From NCBI GenBank assembly GCA_012516225.1, contig JAAYWX010000305.1, forward strand, positions 1 through 9,279: a stretch of 9,279 bases of DNA, in the 5' to 3' direction. Every line of letters starts with the position of its first letter. Position 1 is the first letter of the stretch. This stretch comes from Clostridiales bacterium. Its GTDB lineage: Bacteria; Bacillota; Clostridia; Oscillospirales; Oscillospiraceae. The position numbers and the translations under genes are program-made. Positions 1-6,962 of the stretch are shown here, piece after piece. Under the pieces are notes generated by a model, which ran no database searches, had not been told where the DNA came from, and saw only the letters and a program-made list of their open reading frames with translations.

Positions 1-171
1 CCTGAAGCGGTAAAAATTCTTGACGAGCTTATGCCCGGAGCATCCACCAATCCTATGATGAAGATGGCCAAGGGCTTTACTCTTGCTAAGATTGCTAAGA
101 CACCGGCTGCAAAAGTTTCCGTAGAAAAGGTTGAAGAGCTTCTTGCGGCTTTAAACGCAAAACTTGGCTGA
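1..171 (+). CDS. C-terminal 56 residues of an unidentified protein (5' end outside window)
   Basis: Frame 1 is open from the first base of the window to a TGA at 169-171, so only the tail of the gene is present. The visible part begins PEAVKILDELMPGAST and ends AALNAKLG. It is Lys/Ala-rich and predicted helical, with a central NPMMKMAKGFTL segment and a final amphipathic helix (VEKVEELLAALNAKLG). Codon use is like that of the neighbouring genes. There is no cysteine motif, no membrane segment and no recognisable catalytic residue. The tail may be a small helical module at the end of a larger enzyme, but the parent family cannot be named from 56 residues. The next features on this strand are small hairpins and a good terminator at 331-385, consistent with this being the last gene of its transcript. 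Confidence 0.75.
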   Translation, partial: PEAVKILDELMPGASTNPMMKMAKGFTLAKIAKTPAAKVSVEKVEELLAALNAKLG

Positions 172-575
172 TTTGATACATAGGCTCATTCTGCGCCGCT
201 ATATTTCGCCGTCAGGAGATATGGCGGCACGAATGGTCATTGTTCAGCCCTATTCTTAAAAACGACAGAAACTGCCGTTGCTTATCAAGTGCAATAGTTT
301 AATGGTTTCCAGAAAATTTTGTTTAAACGACTCTGGAGCGCATATTTCAAACATATGCTTGAGATATACGCTCCAGAGCATTTTTATATGTTTCCTAAAA
401 TATGGAGAAATTGCGAGTCCGACTTATAGGGAAAGAAAATGCGTTTAAGAAAACTGATCACTTACATAGAAATGTTGCAGTCGCTCCGGATCGGGATAAC
501 GGAAACAGAACCGTCCGTCTGCAAGCCTTATTACCACAATATACGATATATGCAAATAAAATTATTAATTATTTT
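172..575. other. Non-coding stretch between two convergent genes, with several hairpins
   Basis: No convincing gene was found in these 404 bases. Three inverted repeats occur in the first half. The first pairs 195-204 (GCCGCTATAT) with 219-228 (ATATGGCGGC), ten pairs with one G-U and a 14-nt loop. The second pairs 261-268 with 272-279 (AACGACAG/CTGCCGTT, one mismatch, AAA loop). The third is the terminator listed separately at 331-385. The first two lack a following T tract, so they are not classical terminators and may simply be 3' UTR structure. From 390 to 575 the sequence becomes AT-rich. Open frames that begin near 402 and 439 run antisense into the regulator gene, have no Shine-Dalgarno sequence, and read as low-quality protein. 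Confidence 0.5.
331..385 (+). terminator. Rho-independent terminator
   Basis: A 20-base inverted repeat pairs 331-350 (CTCTGGAGCGCATATTTCAA) with 359-378 (TTGAGATATACGCTCCAGAG). The outer ten pairs are perfect; the inner half has one C-A mismatch and one G-T wobble. The loop is 8 nt (351-358). The stem is followed by CA and TTTTT at 381-385. The orientation suits termination of the + strand gene that ends at 171. There is no T run on the opposite side, so it is a poorer terminator for the minus-strand regulator. Confidence 0.75.
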
Positions 576-2126
576 TTACATAAAAGATATATCTGGATTG
601 TGCTGCGATTCTGCGAGAATGTTTTCCGCAAAGCGGCTGATACGAAAGGACATTTCCAAAAGAAAGCAGGTGCTGCGGTCTTCAAAATCTATTTGCGTGA
701 GTTCAAAAATACGCTTCAAGCGGTAGGCAAGTGAGTTGCGGTGAATAAACAAAATTTCGGAGGCAGTTTTTATGTTTTGCCCGCAGGACAGATATACATC
801 AAGCGTATGATAAAGTTCCGTGTTGTTTTCCGTATCGTAGCTGCGCAGGACAGCAAGCGCGGGATGACAGAATGACGAAAGGCATCTGGTATCTTTAACG
901 GAGTTGAGCAAATCATAGAAAGCAAAGTCCGTATAGCGGCAGACGCTGTTTTTGCCCCGGAGAGAGCGGTCTAATTCCAGTGCGCGGCAGGCCTGAGAAT
1001 AGTAATTTGCGAAATTTTCAATCTTATCGAAGGCAGCGCTGATTCCGATGTGCAGATGTTCGGATTCCGCAAATTCTTTAAGCGCCGAGAACTGTTCCGT
1101 GGAAATATCCGGAGAGTTCCCTAAAGATATGAGAGCCGCTATCCCGTTTTCATGGAAAGTAAGCTGAGTGCCCGGCAGGAGCGACTTCAGTTTTTCCGCT
1201 GCCTGCTCCTTCAGATATTTCTGTCCGAGATTGCGGGACTGACTAAGGCGAAGTGCGCACATACGGTGAGAAAAGCTGAGTTTAGATATGTGCGGGGCAA
1301 GCTTTTCCGGAGGGGCACCTATGAGAAGGTCATAAAGCAGCCGCTGATAGTGTGTGCTGTCCGGAAGAAGATAGGGGGCAAAACGCGCTATTATGTCTAC
1401 TGCGTCGGCACTTATGATAGGAAGCATTTCAAAATGCAATGAAGACAGCGGGGTTTCTTTTTCAAGCATTATAACAAATCCTATAAGCTGACCGCCGTTA
1501 AAAACCTTGCTGGAAAGCTTCCGCAAAGGAGAAGCGTAACATGAAACCACTATAGGTTCCGAGGTCTTTGGCGCATTTTTTACACTGTCAATTTCGTTTA
1601 CAGCGCTGATAAATTCGTAGCTGCAATAACCCTGCCTTATGTTTTGATCCCATAGGGGGTCGTCTATTGGATATACGCCTGAGTAAGCAAGTACCTTGTA
1701 GTCGGAATCAAGCAGAATTACGGAATTGCCAAGCTTTGCGGCCGCAAGATTTACAAATGAAGTTACACTTTTTGTTTGGGCCGCACAGTCCATCAGCTCG
1801 GCATAAAGCCCCTTGCTTCGGGATGCATCTATCAGTGATTTAGCGGCATTTACGGCCGAGAAAAGATTTTTTTCATCTGTAACCGCAACATCATGTCCAT
1901 AGCATTCCAAATTTTCCGTTTCTGCCGTACAGACTAAAATGCAATGCGGCGGAATTTTGCGGGAAACTATTTGTTCATAATAACCAATATATAGTATATC
2001 GTTTTGAAAATCTTCCTGAGCGCCGTCAATCAGCGCCAAGTCTTTGATATCAAATATGTCGGAAGAACTGATGATTTTAAGAGAAATTTTTTCGGAAATA
2101 AGACAAATAAGCCGGCTGAAAAGCAT
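576..2126 (-). CDS. PucR/CdaR-type transcriptional regulator with C-terminal HTH
   Basis: A 516-residue soluble protein with the C-terminal helix-turn-helix typical of PucR/CdaR regulators. Residues about 438-500 contain LYHTLDVYLSCGQNIKTASE followed by IHRNSLAYRLKRIFELT. The NSLAYRL recognition-helix signature (residues 464-470) and the preceding 'one long helix, then HTH' layout are diagnostic. Residues about 118-250 look like a GAF/PAS-type sensing region (for example SVILLDSDYKVLAYSG, then GGQLIGFVIML). Residues 1-115 form a further N-terminal domain of uncertain type. There is no signal peptide or membrane segment. The start is supported by AAGGAGGTGA (2131-2140 on the minus strand), four bases before ATG. 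The gene is divergent from the large flavoenzyme gene, the classical arrangement for a local regulator and its target; control of that gene is an inference. Family members bind small ligands, but the ligand here is unknown. Confidence 0.9.
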   Translation of the reverse strand: MLFSRLICLISEKISLKIISSSDIFDIKDLALIDGAQEDFQNDILYIGYYEQIVSRKIPPHCILVCTAETENLECYGHDVAVTDEKNLFSAVNAAKSLIDASRSKGLYAELMDCAAQTKSVTSFVNLAAAKLGNSVILLDSDYKVLAYSGVYPIDDPLWDQNIRQGYCSYEFISAVNEIDSVKNAPKTSEPIVVSCYASPLRKLSSKVFNGGQLIGFVIMLEKETPLSSLHFEMLPIISADAVDIIARFAPYLLPDSTHYQRLLYDLLIGAPPEKLAPHISKLSFSHRMCALRLSQSRNLGQKYLKEQAAEKLKSLLPGTQLTFHENGIAALISLGNSPDISTEQFSALKEFAESEHLHIGISAAFDKIENFANYYSQACRALELDRSLRGKNSVCRYTDFAFYDLLNSVKDTRCLSSFCHPALAVLRSYDTENNTELYHTLDVYLSCGQNIKTASEILFIHRNSLAYRLKRIFELTQIDFEDRSTCFLLEMSFRISRFAENILAESQHNPDISFM

Positions 2127-2298
2127 AATTTCACCTCCTTACCCATTTTAGTGCACGATAAATAAATCATCAACTGTTTTCTGTATTGTGCGAACATATG
2201 TTTTTAGGTTGTTGCAAAGTATAATTAAATTGACACGAAATTAACGAAACAGCCGGATTTATTTTGCTGAAAATTAGTATAATAAGGAGGGTTCTGTA
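2127..2298. promoter_or_regulatory. Shared divergent promoter region of the regulator and the flavoenzyme gene
   Basis: A 172-bp region that must hold the promoters for both genes. Plus strand: a perfect TATAAT lies at 2220-2225 with a poor -35 (nothing close to TTGACA 15-18 bp upstream), as expected for an activator-dependent promoter. A TTGACA at 2230-2235 has no good -10 at 17 bp. A second TATAAT at 2278-2283 lies directly against the ribosome binding site AAGGAGGG (2284-2291, 7 nt before the ATG) and is probably too close to be a -10. Minus strand: TTGATG (2168-2173) and TAAAAT (2145-2150) are 17 bp apart, but the predicted transcript start would fall in the regulator's own ribosome binding site. 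Exact promoters therefore remain unresolved. Confidence 0.5.
2193..2202. promoter_or_regulatory. Perfect palindrome AACATATGTT, candidate operator
   Basis: AACATATGTT is its own reverse complement and ends 17 bp before the TATAAT at 2220-2225, so it sits where a -35 element would be. This is the expected place for an activator site in a divergent regulator/target pair. That the adjacent PucR-type protein binds here is inference. A 10-bp AT-rich palindrome can also arise by chance. Confidence 0.3.
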
Positions 2299-5109
2299 AT
2301 GTACGAAAAACTGTTTTCGGAAGGCCGCATAGGCAGCCTGACACTGAAAAACCGCCTTGTCATGTCGCCTATGGGAATAGGACTGGCAGAGCTGGACGGT
2401 AGTCCGTCCGACGAAATGATTGCTTTTTATGAGGCGCGCGCGGCAGGCGGAGTGGGACTGATAATTCCGGAAATAACCCGGATAAACGATGTGCATGGCG
2501 TGGGGCTGCTCCGCCAGTTATCTGTCACCAAGGACAGGCATATTGAGCCACTTTCCAGATTGGCGCAGGCGGTTCATAAGCACGGCGCAAAAATTTTTAT
2601 ACAGCTTCACCATCCGGGGCGCCAGACCATGTCAGCGCTGATAGGCGGGCAGCCTGTGGTGGCGCCATCGGCAATTATGTGCAAATTTACAAAGCAAGAA
2701 ACCCGTGCACTGGAGAATTCGGAAATAAAGCAGCTTGTACGGCAGTTTGTGGAAGGAGCTGTAAGGGTAAAAAAAGCGGGATGTGATGGCGTAGAGCTTC
2801 ATGCAGCGCATGGATACCTTATAAACCAGTTCCTAAGCCCTTATACAAACAAACGCACAGACGAGTACGGCGGCAGTTTTGAAAACCGTATGCGCTTCAT
2901 CTCGGAAATAATAAAAGGAATTCACGAAGAATGCGGGGCAGATTTTCCGATAAGCGTACGTCTGTCCGTTGAAGAATTTTTAGACAAAACGGGAGTTACT
3001 GAAGATTATATACATATTGCTGACGGCATAAAAATAGCCGTGGCGCTGGAGAAGCTTGGAGTCAGCGCCATAAATGTAAGCTGCGGAATTTATGAAACGG
3101 GTACTGTATGTGTGGAGCCCATATCTTTCCCGCAGGGCTGGCGCCGTGACATGATCAAGGCGGTAAAGGACCATGTGGGTATTCCGGTAATCGGCAACTC
3201 TGCGATACGCGAACCAGCCGTCGCGGAAAAATTCCTTGAGGATGGAGTAGAAGATTTCATAGGCCTTGGCAGGGCATGGCTTGCAGACGAGCAGTGGGGC
3301 AGAAAGGTGCTTGAAGGGCGTGAAAAGGAGCTTAACAAATGTATTTCCTGCATGCGCTGTTTTGAAAGTCTTGAAGAATACAATTCTGTCGGACTTCCAG
3401 CAGAATGTTCGGTAAATCCCCGCACTGCCCGCGAACTGAAATACGGAGCGCCGGAGCGTGACACAAAAGGGCATAGGGCGGTTGTTGTCGGCGGAGGACC
3501 CGCTGGAATGAGTGCCGCCTGCAGCCTTGCGGAACGCGGTGTCAGCGTTACTTTGATTGAAAAGGCCTCGGAACTCGGCGGGCTTATTAACCTTGCAAAG
3601 GCACCTCCGCATAAGGGAAATATGAAGTGGCTTATAGAGTATTACAGCGGAGCTTTAGAGCGCTACGGAGCGGATGTGCGCTTAAATACCGAAGCGACTC
3701 CGGAGCTTATAGACAGCTTGAAGCCGGATGCCGTTGTGGTGGCAACGGGCGGCAGGGCAATTATTCCGGAGATACCAGGAGCAAAGAGCGGCAATGTTTA
3801 CACCGTGGAAGACATACTCGGCGGGAAAGCGGAGCTTAAACAGAAAAACGTGGTACTTGTCGGAGCGGGAATGACAGGTATAGAAACGGCGGAATATCTG
3901 TGCGCCGGAGGCAACAAAGTTACCGTAGTGGATATGCTGGACAAAATTGCGCCGGACGGAAACGGAACTATAGTGGCGGATGTTATGGGCCGACTGATGA
4001 AGTATGAAACCGTTTTCATGCTCGGACATACACTTAAAGAGATAAAAGCGGACAGTATTGTCCTCGAAGAGAAAGCTTCCTGCACTGTAAAAACCGTCCC
4101 TGCCGACGCTGTTGTCCTGTCTTTGGGAATGCGTCCGAACGGCGGGCTTGCCGAGGAACTGAGAGCAAAAGGATATGAAACCTGCGTTATCGGCGATGCA
4201 GCAAAAATCGGAAAGATAGCGCCTGCCGTACGCGGAGGGTTTGAAGCAGGACGAAGGCTTTTCTTGAAGAAGGAGAAAGCACCAAGCTTTATATCCTCGA
4301 CTGAAGATCTGAAAAATTTCTCTAAAACATCGCTTATGGGCAATCAGGAAGGAATGTATATAGCGTTTATGACAGATCCGGAGGCTGCCAGACGGCTTGT
4401 GCCGAGTCCGCTTAAGCCGTTTTCAATGCCGGTGGCGACAGTTTCCGTTGCACATATAAACAACCCCTCTTTCTCGGACGACTATTATGAGGCGATACTT
4501 TCAATTCTGGTTACCCACGGAATGGATCTCGGATTGTATCCGGTCGGGCTTGTGCTTGGCGGAACAGGAGCGGAAATGGCTGTGCAGCTTGGACGAGAAC
4601 TCAGCGCAATTCCTAAAAAGCTGGGTGCAGAATTCAATATCAGGCGTAGCGGAAATACCGTTACTGCTAAAGTTTCCCGCAAAGGGATACAGCTTATAGA
4701 CGCAAAGCTGGAACTTGGTGAATACCACAGCCCTTTGACCGACGTCGTATATCAGGCGCCGAGGGCGGGCGCAAGCACATCCGGAAGCGGATTTTTCCTT
4801 AACTTTGATATCGAGCCTAACGAAAAAGGAGAACGGCATTTTGTAAACGGTGCTCTTTACCAAAACGTGTGCGAGTATACATACAAATCATGGGAACCGG
4901 GATTTGCCTCTCTCAAGCTGCAGTCGGGCAAAGACGACCCATGGGCGGAACTGCCTGTAAGCACCATAATCGGAGGAGCTTACTCTGTAAACGACTTACT
5001 CCTGCATGAACTGAAGCTTGTGGAACGTGTCGATGCCGAAAAGATAGCGCCCTACCTCCTTACCTCAAGATACGACCGTACTGTCTTTATGGAAACCGGA
5101 AAAAGATAA
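2299..5109 (+). CDS. Fusion flavoenzyme: old-yellow-enzyme/2-enoate reductase plus acetoacetate decarboxylase-like domain
   Basis: A 936-residue cytosolic protein of three parts. Residues 1-375 are an FMN TIM barrel of the OYE/enoate-reductase type. They carry HHPGR (104-108), the active-site block HAAHGYLINQFLSP (168-181; H168 and H171 to bind the substrate carbonyl, Y173 the likely proton donor), YGGSFENR (190-197), and four cysteines for an Fe-S cluster (C348, C351, C354, C370). Residues 392-655 are FAD/NAD(P) Rossmann domains: GGGPAG at 398-403, GAGMTG at 522-527, and a closing GD motif at 632-633. This is the layout of 2,4-dienoyl-CoA reductase and clostridial 2-enoate reductase, which end at about 650-670 residues. 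Residues 661-936 instead form an acetoacetate decarboxylase-like domain with GRELSAIPKKLG (765-776). That motif matches the Schiff-base lysine region of the Clostridium acetobutylicum enzyme (K773 equivalent to K115) almost exactly. The reading frame is continuous across the junction. Start: AAGGAGGG 7 nt before ATG. The substrate is unknown. It is the only gene in its unit and is divergent from a PucR-type regulator. Confidence 0.92.
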   Translation: MYEKLFSEGRIGSLTLKNRLVMSPMGIGLAELDGSPSDEMIAFYEARAAGGVGLIIPEITRINDVHGVGLLRQLSVTKDRHIEPLSRLAQAVHKHGAKIFIQLHHPGRQTMSALIGGQPVVAPSAIMCKFTKQETRALENSEIKQLVRQFVEGAVRVKKAGCDGVELHAAHGYLINQFLSPYTNKRTDEYGGSFENRMRFISEIIKGIHEECGADFPISVRLSVEEFLDKTGVTEDYIHIADGIKIAVALEKLGVSAINVSCGIYETGTVCVEPISFPQGWRRDMIKAVKDHVGIPVIGNSAIREPAVAEKFLEDGVEDFIGLGRAWLADEQWGRKVLEGREKELNKCISCMRCFESLEEYNSVGLPAECSVNPRTARELKYGAPERDTKGHRAVVVGGGPAGMSAACSLAERGVSVTLIEKASELGGLINLAKAPPHKGNMKWLIEYYSGALERYGADVRLNTEATPELIDSLKPDAVVVATGGRAIIPEIPGAKSGNVYTVEDILGGKAELKQKNVVLVGAGMTGIETAEYLCAGGNKVTVVDMLDKIAPDGNGTIVADVMGRLMKYETVFMLGHTLKEIKADSIVLEEKASCTVKTVPADAVVLSLGMRPNGGLAEELRAKGYETCVIGDAAKIGKIAPAVRGGFEAGRRLFLKKEKAPSFISSTEDLKNFSKTSLMGNQEGMYIAFMTDPEAARRLVPSPLKPFSMPVATVSVAHINNPSFSDDYYEAILSILVTHGMDLGLYPVGLVLGGTGAEMAVQLGRELSAIPKKLGAEFNIRRSGNTVTAKVSRKGIQLIDAKLELGEYHSPLTDVVYQAPRAGASTSGSGFFLNFDIEPNEKGERHFVNGALYQNVCEYTYKSWEPGFASLKLQSGKDDPWAELPVSTIIGGAYSVNDLLLHELKLVERVDAEKIAPYLLTSRYDRTVFMETGKR

Positions 5110-5467
5110 AAGCTTCATGTCAATAAAACAAGCCGGAGGGACGCGTCCAGCCGGAAACAGGGCTATACCACTTTTGAAATGAAAAGCTTCCGGCGTAAGC
5201 TCCGTACCGCTTTTAAAGAACAAAAAACAGTATACGGCAGGTTTTGAATCCTGCCGTATGCTGTTTTTGCAATAAAACGTAATTAAGATATCGGACCGGT
5301 TGGGAAGACCGACAGAAAATCCTGAATTCTAAGCGGATGCAGTGTTTTCATTCCTGAGTTTTAAATTTTCTCGGCAAATTCAAAAGATAAAGGTTCTGCG
5401 GATTTGAGACGCAAATTTATGGAAAACAACCGGTTAAAGCATAAAAATAGATTAAAAAATAAGAGAA
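5110..5467. other. Convergent intergenic region with terminator, no gene
   Basis: No coding region was found in these 358 bases. Between the stop codon and the terminator is a structured stretch. AGCCGGA occurs twice (5131-5137 and 5149-5155) on either side of the perfect palindrome GGACGCGTCC (5139-5148). GCCGGAA (5150-5156) can also pair with TTCCGGC (5188-5194), and AAAAGC (5182-5187) with GCTTTT (5209-5214). None of these is followed by a T run. The terminator is at 5223-5268. From 5270 to 5467 the sequence is AT-rich, and I see nothing recognisable in it. Confidence 0.5.
5223..5268 (+). terminator. Strong, probably bidirectional rho-independent terminator
   Basis: A 15-bp stem pairs 5227-5241 (ACAGTATACGGCAGG) with 5250-5264 (CCTGCCGTATGCTGT). 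It has one G-T wobble and an 8-nt loop. It is flanked by an A run on the left (5222-5227) and a T run on the right (5264-5268), so it can work in both directions. It lies between two converging genes, the flavoenzyme ending at 5109 and the HD-GYP gene ending at 5468, and can end both transcripts. Confidence 0.85.
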
Positions 5468-6739
5468 TCAATACGGTGACTTGATAATGTAGTTATATTC
5501 AGCCGCAGCTTTTTCCTGAGCATCTTTCCGAATATCGTTTATGGTGTCGTAATTGTCCAAAAGTATGGAAACCACATGAGAGCATATACAGTTTTCATCA
5601 CACATACGCTTAAGGACGGCAATTGCTTCATCATCCGACATTCCTTTGCGGTACGGACGGTCTTCGGTAATCGCCGTAAAAATATCGGCTACAGCGACTA
5701 TGCGGGAACCCAAAGGAATACTGCCGCCGCTGAGGTGAAAAGGATATCCGTTTCCATTGAGCTTCTCGTGGTGGAACGAGGCCCATTTATTTATTGTTTC
5801 AAAGCCCTTTATTGGCTGCAGAAGACGGTATGTATAAAAAGTATGGCTTCTGATGGAATTGAATTCCGATGGATCCAGTTTGTCGGGCTTTTCAAGGATA
5901 TTTTTATCTACGGCAAGTTTTCCAAGGTCATGCAAATAACCGGCAATCAGCATCATTTTGCACTCATTTTCCGAAAAACCTGCAAGTTCTGCCAGCTTTT
6001 CAGCGGTTTTTGCGACGCCGGCAGAATGGTTGGCGGTGAACGGGCTTCTAAAGTCTATGATGCAGGCAAATATTTTAGTTAGGTCAATAACCTTGTCGAG
6101 GTTAAGCCTCATATTATCGACCGCAAGAATTTCCGGCAGAGAATATGAGAGCGGCTTGTAAACTATGTCGAGCCATAAGTATTCATAGTTGCTTATTTCT
6201 ATAAACGCATCGACAAGTTCGGGCATAAAAACGGAATCCCGCTGCTTCAGTATGTTTTTGCGTATAGCGCTTATCTGCCCTATAATGTCGCGTTGGTTGT
6301 CGGTTTGCACAGCTATTCTGTCCGCAAGGTGAAGGATATGGCTGAGGATAGGGACAGAGTGTCCCTTGTATGTTCTGCCTTCACCGTAATTCCACGGAAC
6401 GTGGTGATAGCGTATTATTTCGGCCGGCCTTTTTAAGGGGAGAAAGCCCTCGAGCATTCTTGCGCCTATATATGCATGATTCTCGGATGTGATAGGTTCG
6501 TTTTCTATAAGGTCAAGCCTTTCGTCAAGGGAAAGCGCGCCTACGTCATGCAGAAGCCCAGCAAGCACAAGGTCTCTTTTCTGACTTATAGGAAGGCAGA
6601 GCTTCTCGGCTATGCGGAAGGAAAGATACGCGACTTTTTGATGGTGGTCGGCAACTTCGGGGCTGATTAAGTCCACTGCGTTTGTAAGGCAGAGAACCAA
6701 ATCGTACATATTGATAAAATTTTGTTCAATGTCAGGCAT
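5468..6739 (-). CDS. Tandem HD / HD-GYP domain protein, probable cyclic-di-GMP phosphodiesterase
   Basis: A 423-residue soluble protein with two HD-type metal phosphohydrolase domains. The N-terminal one (about 20-190) keeps H33, the HD pair H64-D65 in LLHDVG, H88, H112-H113 and D140 but has no GYP motif. The C-terminal one (about 210-400) is a full HD-GYP domain: H238, H270-D271 and K274 in YLHDLGKLAV, H299, HHEKLNGNGYP (323-333) and D352 in VAVADIFTAIT. HD-GYP domains hydrolyse cyclic di-GMP to pGpG or GMP, and all expected ligands of the second domain are visible. There is no receiver, PAS or membrane domain, so the input signal is not evident; the first HD domain may be sensory, a second catalytic site or structural. 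The start ATG is preceded by GGAGAGG about 8 nt upstream. A tRNA-Gly gene lies 121 bp upstream on the same strand. Confidence 0.92.
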   Translation of the reverse strand: MPDIEQNFINMYDLVLCLTNAVDLISPEVADHHQKVAYLSFRIAEKLCLPISQKRDLVLAGLLHDVGALSLDERLDLIENEPITSENHAYIGARMLEGFLPLKRPAEIIRYHHVPWNYGEGRTYKGHSVPILSHILHLADRIAVQTDNQRDIIGQISAIRKNILKQRDSVFMPELVDAFIEISNYEYLWLDIVYKPLSYSLPEILAVDNMRLNLDKVIDLTKIFACIIDFRSPFTANHSAGVAKTAEKLAELAGFSENECKMMLIAGYLHDLGKLAVDKNILEKPDKLDPSEFNSIRSHTFYTYRLLQPIKGFETINKWASFHHEKLNGNGYPFHLSGGSIPLGSRIVAVADIFTAITEDRPYRKGMSDDEAIAVLKRMCDENCICSHVVSILLDNYDTINDIRKDAQEKAAAEYNYIIKSPY

Positions 6740-6812
6740 TTTGGAACCCTCTCCGCGTTTTTAGAAAATGTACGGCAATAAAGATACTTGCAAAGTGAAA
6801 ATGCCGGATAGT

Positions 6813-6850
6813 ATAAATGCCATGAGGCCAAATAGCCGCATGGCATTTAT
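6813..6850 (-). terminator. Hairpin after tRNA-Gly, possible terminator
   Basis: ATAAATGCCATG (6813-6824) pairs perfectly with CATGGCATTTAT (6839-6850), and GGC/GCC (6826-6828/6835-6837) extends the stem past one mismatch. Read on the minus strand it begins 10 nt after the tRNA 3' end. The T residues are mostly inside the stem and the sequence after it (ACTATCC) is not a T run, so termination may be partial. The downstream HD-GYP gene could then receive some read-through from the tRNA promoter. Confidence 0.5.
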
Positions 6851-6860
6851 TATATTGAAT

Positions 6861-6936
6861 TGGAGCGGGCAACGAGGCTCGAACTCGCTACCTCCACCTT
6901 GGCAAGGTGGCGCTCTACCAGATGAGCTATGCCCGC
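6861..6936 (-). tRNA. tRNA-Gly (anticodon GCC), CCA encoded
   Basis: A 76-nt cloverleaf. The acceptor stem GCGGGCA pairs with TGCCCGC, followed by discriminator T and an encoded CCA (complement at 6861-6863). The D arm is AGCTCATCTGGTAGAGC. The anticodon arm is CCACCTTGCCAAGGTGG with GCC at 6901-6903. The T arm contains the canonical GTTCGAGCC. GCC reads the glycine codons GGC and GGU. No other tRNA is adjacent. No sign of an integration site was seen: neither flank carries a repeat of the tRNA 3' end within the window. Confidence 0.97.
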
Positions 6937-6962
6937 ACATTTGATTTTTCGACGCACCGTTG

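Noticed and set aside
402..734. Plus-strand open frames beginning at 402 and 439
   Set aside because: They have no ribosome binding site, run antisense into the 3' end of the regulator gene, and their products are basic, low-complexity shadow sequences.
2145..2173. TTGATG/TAAAAT pair with 17-bp spacing as the regulator promoter
   Set aside because: The predicted start falls near 2138, within the regulator's ribosome binding site at 2131-2140; kept only as an uncertain possibility.
2278..2283. TATAAT just before the flavoenzyme ribosome binding site, as a -10 element
   Set aside because: Transcription would begin at or inside the ribosome binding site, and there is no -35 at 17 bp.
2170..2496. 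Minus-strand frame across the divergent promoter region and the start of the flavoenzyme gene
   Set aside because: It overlaps a strongly supported gene on the opposite strand and has no family resemblance or ribosome binding site.
2980..4863. Several minus-strand frames and a plus-strand frame within the flavoenzyme gene
   Set aside because: The large protein is fully supported by motifs along its whole length; the others are antisense or out-of-frame shadows.
6861..6936. tRNA-Gly as an integration site for a mobile element
   Set aside because: No integrase gene and no repeat of the tRNA 3' end were seen in the flanking sequence.
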